A program made the position numbers and the translations under genes. A DNA stretch of 64,000 nt from Streptomyces geranii (GTDB lineage Bacteria > Actinomycetota > Actinomycetes > Streptomycetales > Streptomycetaceae). Positions within the stretch are counted from its first letter, which is position 1, and each line of letters opens with the position of its first letter. The stretch covers positions 62,001-126,000 of the forward strand of contig NZ_PJME01000015.1 of the NCBI RefSeq assembly GCF_002954775.1. The letters are read 5' to 3'. Positions 60,001 to 64,000 of the stretch are shown here, piece by piece. The notes under the pieces are model-generated. The model made no database searches and had not been told where the DNA came from. It saw nothing but the letters and a program-made list of their open reading frames with translations.

Positions 60001-60446
60001 GCGGCGGAGAACGCGCTCGGCGCGAGGGCCTGGCCCTTGGCGTACGTCACGATGAGGGGGAGGTCGGGGCGGGTGGCATCGTCGTAGCCCCACTTCACCA
60101 GCTGCGTGACCTCGAACAGCCGCCGGTCGGCGGTCCCGTTCGCGAGCAGCCGCTCGGCGTCGCGCGGGACGACGTAGGTCCGCTCCCCGTCCTGGGATAT
60201 CCGGAAGGTGGTCCCTTCCCGCCCTTTGGCGGCCCGTACGCCGGTGACCTGCCCGTCGGCGTCGAGGGTGACCCGGTCCCCGGTGACGAGGGTGACCGTC
60301 CTAGCCTTCCCGAGGGCCCCGAAGGTGCCGCTTCCGGTCGGTGCGGCCTGGGATCCCGGCGCACCGAGCAGGGCTGCGGTGAGAGCGGCGGCGGTGAGCA
60401 GGGCGAGAGCGGAAGCCTCGCGTGCTCGTCTGTTGCGGTGGTTCAA
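57099..60446 (-). CDS. Secreted subtilisin-family (S8) serine protease 2
   Basis: A 1115-residue secreted protease, the full-length paralogue of the protease at 19386. The signal peptide reads RRAREASALALLTAAALTAA. The catalytic triad is Asp236 in AVLDTGVDG, His271 in GHGTHVAS and Ser443 in GTSMATPHVAGAAA. The long beta-rich C-terminal region ends with a module shared with protease 1 (KLAFSVSYDDGRTWQPAKAV). TTG 60446 is chosen because AAGG lies six bases upstream and the signal peptide starts there; the frame extends to ATG 60512. It follows the ABC permease gene after 100 bases. Confidence 0.9.
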   Translation of the reverse strand: MNHRNRRAREASALALLTAAALTAALLGAPGSQAAPTGSGTFGALGKARTVTLVTGDRVTLDADGQVTGVRAAKGREGTTFRISQDGERTYVVPRDAERLLANGTADRRLFEVTQLVKWGYDDATRPDLPLIVTYAKGQALAPSAFSAAGARVSRDLPSVNGDAVKARKADGAELWETLTGGSGGNGTARSAARVEKIWLDGKVEAALDRSTAQIGAPEAWAAGYDGKGVKVAVLDTGVDGTHPDLRGRIDAARNFSESADTVDRVGHGTHVASTVAGSGAKSGGKYKGVAPGARLISGKVLDDSGYGEESGIIAGAQWAVAQGAKVINLSLGGPDGPGDDPLEQAVNELSASSGALFVIAAGNDGPAAGTVGSPGSAAAALTVGAVDRDDTMADFSSRGPTADGSLKPDITAPGVDIVAAKAAEGTEGDPAADGYVSMSGTSMATPHVAGAAAILAQRHPDWTGERLKAALTGSAKPTVGVSAFAQGTGRTDIVRALDQRLSTTPATVGFPAQQWPHTDDKPVTKDVTYRNDGDSPLTLDLTTEAYGEDGKPAAEGMFEVSPKRLTVPAGGTATAQVTADSSAGTADGGFGGSVVATDGAGTTVRTGVGLQREVESYDLTVKHLGLDGKPTGRSETGVQGLDNEIWNDYADDTDGEFTVRLPRGRYSLEGRIDTGANPDAGELALLLNPKFSLTRDTTLVMDARKAKPVRITVPDAKARQTDATLNYGFAIDRQRSVSTYDLGSFAKLRVGQFGARLPGNEAFAQYNGTWTHGSTNYRPAMNRTGDLSGFTMNLKRSQFAKIGIPAGASVKGKKGSLVAAPLVPGGGFWLDFHPTEFALPANLTEYVLPGVQWRYSLWQTSGTDADGETVYDAGQWTANPRTYSAGRQYTERFNTGVFGPHLTGPLTGNEDRPGAVRVGDTFMAYLPLFSDGAGHVGDSSHSRARSTLYAGGTKIFATDTDLSGVSYDLPAAKRAYRLTTDVSRPTSLSSVSTRVAAEWTFTSAHVTGVGQRLPLSVVRFSPKLSAASTAKAGTRFSVPFTVEGAATASTARKLAFSVSYDDGRTWQPAKAVAGKHLDLRHPAKAGTVSLRVTLTDKDGNTLKQTIQRAYRIVK

Positions 60447-60527
60447 CGGAAACCTTTCTCTCCGGCCTTTCGGGCATGGCAAAGCGGCCCGGCCGGCGGA
60501 AAAAAGAAACAAAGGGTGGGGAGAACG

Positions 60528-60541
60528 CCCTGCTTTCAGGG
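60528..60541 (-). terminator. Short hairpin after ABC permease gene
   Basis: On the minus strand CCCTG-AAAG-CAGGG forms a perfect 5-base stem just after the permease stop. A T-rich stretch (TTTGTTTCTTTTTT) begins about 14 bases further on. It may partly terminate the GntR-ABC transcript. Confidence 0.4.
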
Positions 60542-60545
60542 GTGC

Positions 60546-61583
60546 TCAGACGAGCCGCTTACGCCCCCAGAAGAAAAGGAACACCACGATCCCGGCGGTC
60601 AGCGCGAACAAAATCGACGCCCCGAACCACTGCATGCCGTTCATCTGCGACATCGGCAGATAATCCACCGACCACCCGACGACCCCCTCTTTCTTCAGGC
60701 ACAACTCCCGCGCCTGATCACTCGCCGAGCCCGAACACGTACTCCACCCGAGAAGATCTCCGCTCGCCGTCAGATACGAATCGTCGAGCTGATAGGCATT
60801 TCCGGGCAGCGACGGGAACGAGTTCTCCGCCATGACCCCCTTGTTCGTCGTGACGGTGATGATGTTGCCGAGCGACAGGACGCAGGACGACCAGACGATC
60901 TCGACGACGACGAGGAACCCGAAGGTCACCACCATCGCCATCAGCGTCCGCCGCAGCACCACACCGATCGCCACACCGGCGACCACGGAGAACAGGGTGA
61001 GCGCGACCGGCACCGGCCCGGTCGTGTCGAAGGCGGAGCTGGACGTCCAGTCCATGACCGTGATCTCGGACTTGACCGGGCTCCACCACCAGTCGAACAC
61101 CGCCGACAGCGTGACCGTGACGACCACGATCACCAGCGCGGTGAGCCCCAGCTTGGTGGCCAGCCAGCGGGTCCGGCTCATGGACTGGGCGGCGACGAGC
61201 TTGGCGGTGCCGTTCTCCAGGTCGCCCGCGAGGAGCGGGGCGCCGAGGAAGACACCGAGCAGGATGGGTATCGCCTGGAGACCGGTGGAGGCGGCCATCA
61301 TGGCGTTCTGGTAGTCCGCGAACCCCTCGTTCGTGTTGTCGACGCCGGTGCCGGGATAGCCGATGCCGTCGAGGAAGTCGACCATCTGTCCGCGCTGGTA
61401 GACCATCCAGGCCACGGAGAGCACGGCAGCGCCGAGGATCGTCCAGTACGCGGCCCGGTGCTGGCGCCAGACCAGCCAGGTCATCCCGCCGAGGCGGGGC
61501 CGGCGGGTGGCCTCCGTGGTGATCGTGTCCATGGTCCCGTTCCTGCTGTCGTTCGTGGTCGGGGTATCGGTGAAGGTGCTCAT
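60546..61583 (-). CDS. ABC transporter permease (ABC-2 type)
   Basis: A 345-residue membrane protein with about six spans. The N-terminal MTWLVWRQHRAAYWTILGAA is typical of permeases paired with GntR-regulated ABC-2 exporters. Other spans include TGLQAIPILLGVFLGAPLLA and LGLTALVIVVVTVTLSAVF. An extracytoplasmic loop of about 80 residues near the C-terminus contains two cysteines (WSTCSGSASDQARELC) that could form a disulfide. It overlaps the ATPase gene by four bases. Substrate unknown; antibiotic or cell-envelope stress resistance is usual for such operons. Confidence 0.88.
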   Translation of the reverse strand: MSTFTDTPTTNDSRNGTMDTITTEATRRPRLGGMTWLVWRQHRAAYWTILGAAVLSVAWMVYQRGQMVDFLDGIGYPGTGVDNTNEGFADYQNAMMAASTGLQAIPILLGVFLGAPLLAGDLENGTAKLVAAQSMSRTRWLATKLGLTALVIVVVTVTLSAVFDWWWSPVKSEITVMDWTSSSAFDTTGPVPVALTLFSVVAGVAIGVVLRRTLMAMVVTFGFLVVVEIVWSSCVLSLGNIITVTTNKGVMAENSFPSLPGNAYQLDDSYLTASGDLLGWSTCSGSASDQARELCLKKEGVVGWSVDYLPMSQMNGMQWFGASILFALTAGIVVFLFFWGRKRLV

Positions 61584-62530
61584 GCCGCCACCGCCCCGGC
61601 GCCGTGCGCCTGACCATGGCCCTGGACCTGGGCGGTCGGGGTGATCAGCGGCGGTGCCTCGGGTGAGCGGAGATAGGCGAGCAACAGTTCCTCCATGTTC
61701 GGGGCGTCCGTCTCCCAGGGACCGGTGACCGGGCCCTCGGGGCGGATCAGCGCGGTGAACTGGCGTCCGCTGGTGCGGGCCTCGACGAGGGTGTGGTGAC
61801 CGAGGGCGGCGGGCATTCCCTCGCCCTCCTTCGCGCCGGTGACCAGGGTGTGCACGGACATCAGCTCGTCCACGTCACCGGCGAGCCGCACCCCGCCGCC
61901 GGAGACGACGACCAGGTAGTCGCACACGTTCTCCAGCTCGGCGAGGACGTGCGTCGACATCAGTACGGTGGTGCCGCGCTCGGCGGCCTCAGCGAGGAGG
62001 GTGCCCATCAGCTCGTGGCGCACGACCGGGTCGAGGTCCGACATCGGCTCGTCGAGGAGCAGCAGCTCGGGGCGCTTGCCGAAGGCGAGGGCGATGGCGA
62101 CGCGGGTGCGCTGGCCGCCGGACAGGGTGTTGATCTTCGCCTCGAAGGGGACGTTGCCCGCGCGGACGATCTCCTCGGCGGCGCGCTGGTCCCAGCCGGG
62201 GTTCAGCTCGCGCCCCAGCCGCAGGGTCTCCGCCACGGTGAAGCGCTTGAACAGCGGCTTCTCCTGGGCGAGGAACGCCGTACGCCTGCCGGACTCCACC
62301 GAGCCCGGCGCCTCGCCGAACAGGCTGATCGAACCGTGCGTCGGCTCCAGGACGTGCGCCGCGATGCTCAGCAGCGTGGTCTTGCCCGCCCCGTTGGGTC
62401 CGACCAGCCCGCAGATCCGGCCGGCCGGCAGCCGGAAGGAGCAGTCCCGCAGCGCCCAGCCCCGCCGGTAACGCATCCCCAGGCCGTACGCCTCCAGCGC
62501 CGGCTCCCCCGTGTACATACCGTCACTCAC
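61580..62530 (-). CDS. ABC transporter ATP-binding protein
   Basis: A 316-residue ATPase with Walker A LVGPNGAGKTTLLSIA, the signature LSGGQRTRVAIALA and Walker B LLLLDEPMSDLDPV. A C-terminal extension of about 90 residues is typical of this exporter group. GTG 62530 is preferred since AGGAG ends five bases upstream; the alternative GTG 62536 overlaps that site. The start overlaps the end of the GntR gene by eight bases, so regulator, ATPase and permease form one operon. Confidence 0.92.
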   Translation of the reverse strand: MSDGMYTGEPALEAYGLGMRYRRGWALRDCSFRLPAGRICGLVGPNGAGKTTLLSIAAHVLEPTHGSISLFGEAPGSVESGRRTAFLAQEKPLFKRFTVAETLRLGRELNPGWDQRAAEEIVRAGNVPFEAKINTLSGGQRTRVAIALAFGKRPELLLLDEPMSDLDPVVRHELMGTLLAEAAERGTTVLMSTHVLAELENVCDYLVVVSGGGVRLAGDVDELMSVHTLVTGAKEGEGMPAALGHHTLVEARTSGRQFTALIRPEGPVTGPWETDAPNMEELLLAYLRSPEAPPLITPTAQVQGHGQAHGAGAVAA

Positions 62531-63014
62531 TTGCACTCCTAGTTGTCGTGGCCCCCGTGGCCCCCGTGGCCGTCGTGGACTCCAAGGCCCCCGTGGACCC
62601 CGCGGACTCCGTGACCCCCGTCACCGGCGCGCTCCCGGCGCCGAACTGCTTCTCCATCGCCGCCGCGACCAGCGCGGCCACGTGCTCCTGCCCCAGACCG
62701 GCCCCGGCCGCCTTCGACATCCACGCCGCCAGCTCCCCGTACAGCGGGGAATCGGTGCCCGCCGAGGGGCGGGCCAGCGTGCGGCGTACGAAGGTGCCCT
62801 GGCCCGGTCGCGGTTCGACCAGGCCCTCACGCTCCAGCTCGCGGTACGCCTTGAGGGTGGTGTTGGGGTTGACCGCGCTGACCTCGGCGACCTCCTTGGC
62901 GGTCGGCAGCCGGTCTCCCGGCACCAGGACGCCCAGCCGCATGGCCTGCTTGGTCTGCTGCACGATCTGCTGGAAGGCGGGGACCCCGCTCCGCCTGTCG
63001 ATACGGAACTCCAT
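62523..63014 (-). CDS. GntR-family regulator (YtrA subfamily)
   Basis: A 163-residue repressor. The GntR winged helix covers residues about 5-73 (VPAFQQIVQQTKQAMRLGVL, AKEVAEVSAVNPNTTLKAYR, GLVEPRPGQGTFV). The short C-terminal helical part is the hallmark of the YtrA subfamily, which controls its own ABC transporter operon. The tail is Gly/Thr/Ser-rich. A perfect palindrome overlaps the predicted promoter and is the likely operator for autorepression. Confidence 0.9.
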   Translation of the reverse strand: MEFRIDRRSGVPAFQQIVQQTKQAMRLGVLVPGDRLPTAKEVAEVSAVNPNTTLKAYRELEREGLVEPRPGQGTFVRRTLARPSAGTDSPLYGELAAWMSKAAGAGLGQEHVAALVAAAMEKQFGAGSAPVTGVTESAGSTGALESTTATGATGATTTRSASE

Positions 63015-63025
63015 CGATCACCACC

Positions 63026-63077
63026 ACCCCTCCATCATCATTCCACTACTTGATTAGTGGAATGATGATGGAGGGGT
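63026..63077 (-). promoter_or_regulatory. Perfect 23-base-arm palindrome at the gntR promoter
   Basis: The arms 63026-63048 and 63055-63077 are perfect reverse complements around the loop CTTGAT. The inner part reads GGAATGATGATGG / CCATCATCATTCC. On the minus strand TTGACA (63094-63089) and CATCAT (63070-63065) are 18 bases apart and form a plausible -35/-10, so the palindrome covers the -10 and leader up to the ribosome site. It could serve as the GntR operator and also fold as an RNA stem that hides the start region. Confidence 0.7.
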
Positions 63078-63222
63078 CCGAGGGCGGTTGTCAACGTCGA
63101 CAGAGTTGTTCGGAGTGACCGGAGGGGCTTCTTGGACAACGATCCGGTGGTCAGCCTGGGTCCAGAGCTGGAAAACCCCCCACCGTCCGACGGCGATCCG
63201 CCCCACCGAAAGAGCCTCCGGA

Positions 63223-63918
63223 GTGAACCAAGATCTCTCTGTACCCGAGCACCCCTCCGTACTCGTGATCGACGACGAGTCCGGCACTTCCGACATGCTG
63301 GTCATGGCCCTGCGATTCCTCGGCTTCGACGCCCACCTCGTGGCGACGGGTGCCGGGACGGTCGCCGAGATCCAGCGGCTGAGCCCCGACGCCGTACTGC
63401 TGGACGGCACCGAGATCTGCGGACGGCTCCGCGCCGCCGGCCTCGACACGCCGGTGATCTTCCTCAGCGCCCGTACGACCGTCGAGGACAAGTGCCACGC
63501 CCTGGCGGCGGGCGGCGACGACTACGTCACCAAGCCCTTCGACCTCACCGAGGTCAGCGCCCGCATCCGGGCCCTGATCCGGCGGGCCCGGGGCGCCGTC
63601 CGCCCCGCACCCCTGTCCTCGCGCCGGCTGTGCGCGGCGGGGGTCGAGCTGGACGCGGGCACCCGGGAGGTGTGGTGCCACGGCACGGCCGTACCCCTGT
63701 CGGCGACCGAGTTCGCGCTGCTCAAGGTGTTGCTGGAGAACGCCGGCCAGGTGATCTCGAAGGCGCACATCCTGGACACGGTGTGGAACTACGGCTTCCA
63801 GGGCGAGTCGGGGGTCGTCGAGACATACGTCTACTACCTGCGACGCAAGCTGGGCGACTCGGGCCAGTCGCTGATCCGCACGGTGCGCGGCGCGGGCTAC
63901 ATCGTGCACGCGGACTGA
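63223..63918 (+). CDS. OmpR-type response regulator with shortened receiver
   Basis: A 231-residue regulator. The receiver domain (about 12-120) has VLVIDDES, Asp61 in AVLLDG, Ser82 in IFLSART and Lys104 in YVTKPFD. The stretch that normally follows the phospho-acceptor (LMLPGMDG type) is missing about seven residues: Asp61 is directly followed by GTEICGRLR. The winged helix (about 140-230) includes LSATEFALLKVLLENAGQVI and VVETYVYYLRRKLG. GTG 63223 is chosen; the longer frame to 63088 is not receiver-like. A strong terminator follows and no kinase gene, so it is an orphan. Confidence 0.87.
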   Translation: MNQDLSVPEHPSVLVIDDESGTSDMLVMALRFLGFDAHLVATGAGTVAEIQRLSPDAVLLDGTEICGRLRAAGLDTPVIFLSARTTVEDKCHALAAGGDDYVTKPFDLTEVSARIRALIRRARGAVRPAPLSSRRLCAAGVELDAGTREVWCHGTAVPLSATEFALLKVLLENAGQVISKAHILDTVWNYGFQGESGVVETYVYYLRRKLGDSGQSLIRTVRGAGYIVHAD

Positions 63919-63930
63919 ACGGAAGCAGTA

Positions 63931-63983
63931 AGGAAAAGGGGGTTCGCCGGTCGCTGTGTGCGACCGGCGGAACCCCTTTTCCT
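63931..63983. terminator. Strong bidirectional terminator
   Basis: A long stem of about 22 base pairs (AGGAAAAGGGG...GCCGGTCG against CGACCGGC...CCCCTTTTCCT) with a seven-base loop and a run of T follows the OmpR-type regulator gene by 13 bases. It acts as a rho-independent terminator on both strands. Confidence 0.85.
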
Positions 63984-64000
63984 GTCTCCCCGCTCGGGCT

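Noticed and set aside
56016..61613. An 1865-residue plus-strand open frame
   Set aside because: It runs antisense to the subtilase and ABC permease genes and through the DUF3592 gene. Composition is Arg/Gly/Val-rich and lacks domains: a shadow of high-GC third positions.
63026..63077. Phage attachment site or insertion-element end
   Set aside because: The palindrome sits precisely on the gntR promoter, with no integrase, transposase or target duplication nearby.

Overview
The window is very GC-rich, gene-dense DNA with GTG/ATG starts, many ATGA-type overlaps, a SARP regulator, secreted subtilases, and rare TTA leucine codons. All of this points to a chromosomal stretch of a Streptomyces-like actinomycete. 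I see no rRNA or tRNA gene, no CRISPR array and no insertion sequence.

Layout. 0-14 kb is a loose set of genes: a GT1 glycosyltransferase, a NUDIX hydrolase, a small membrane protein, an alpha/beta hydrolase, a large SARP/NB-ARC/TPR regulator, a DUF4232-type lipoprotein divergent from an HTH-transmembrane-extracellular protein, an orphan NarL-type histidine kinase, an MFS drug exporter behind a duplicated operator, and a PucR-type regulator. 14-29.8 kb holds secreted and envelope proteins (DUF4394, a SUMF1/FGE-like protein, a membrane protein plus a small protein sharing a GNQAIG motif, subtilase 1), an orphan LuxR response regulator, a methyltransferase, a hydrolase/acyltransferase pair, and an oxidoreductase next to an ECF41 (SigJ-type) sigma factor.

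The centre of interest is 29.86-46.7 kb, a biosynthetic gene cluster. Fourteen tightly coupled plus-strand genes (31458-46713) encode: the two enzymes for 3-amino-4-hydroxybenzoate (GriI/GriH type); an aryl-acid adenylating ligase; two carrier proteins; a ketosynthase and a degenerate ketosynthase/chain-length-factor partner; a second ANL ligase; a cysteine-containing protein of unknown function; an atypical short-chain reductase; a CreE-like flavoenzyme and a CreD-like lyase (the aspartate-to-nitrous-acid route); an MFS exporter; and a FabG-like ketoreductase. Together they predict that 3-amino-4-hydroxybenzoate is loaded on a carrier protein, extended and ketoreduced by a small type II polyketide synthase, and diazotised with nitrous acid. 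The diazo group would then be kept, used for coupling, or removed by hydride. At least four operon genes and the divergent transporter carry TTA codons, which suggests bldA control.

46.7-49.4 kb carries a Rieske oxygenase, an isochorismatase-type hydrolase and a GlxA-like regulator. 49.5-55.1 kb is a three-gene minus-strand operon ending in a TPR-CHAT caspase-like protease, a likely conflict or defence system. 55.3-57.1 kb has three small proteins, two of them membrane proteins. 57.1-64 kb has a second subtilase paralogous to the first, a GntR/ABC transporter operon with a perfect 23-bp-arm palindrome at its promoter, and an OmpR-type regulator with a shortened receiver loop followed by a strong terminator.
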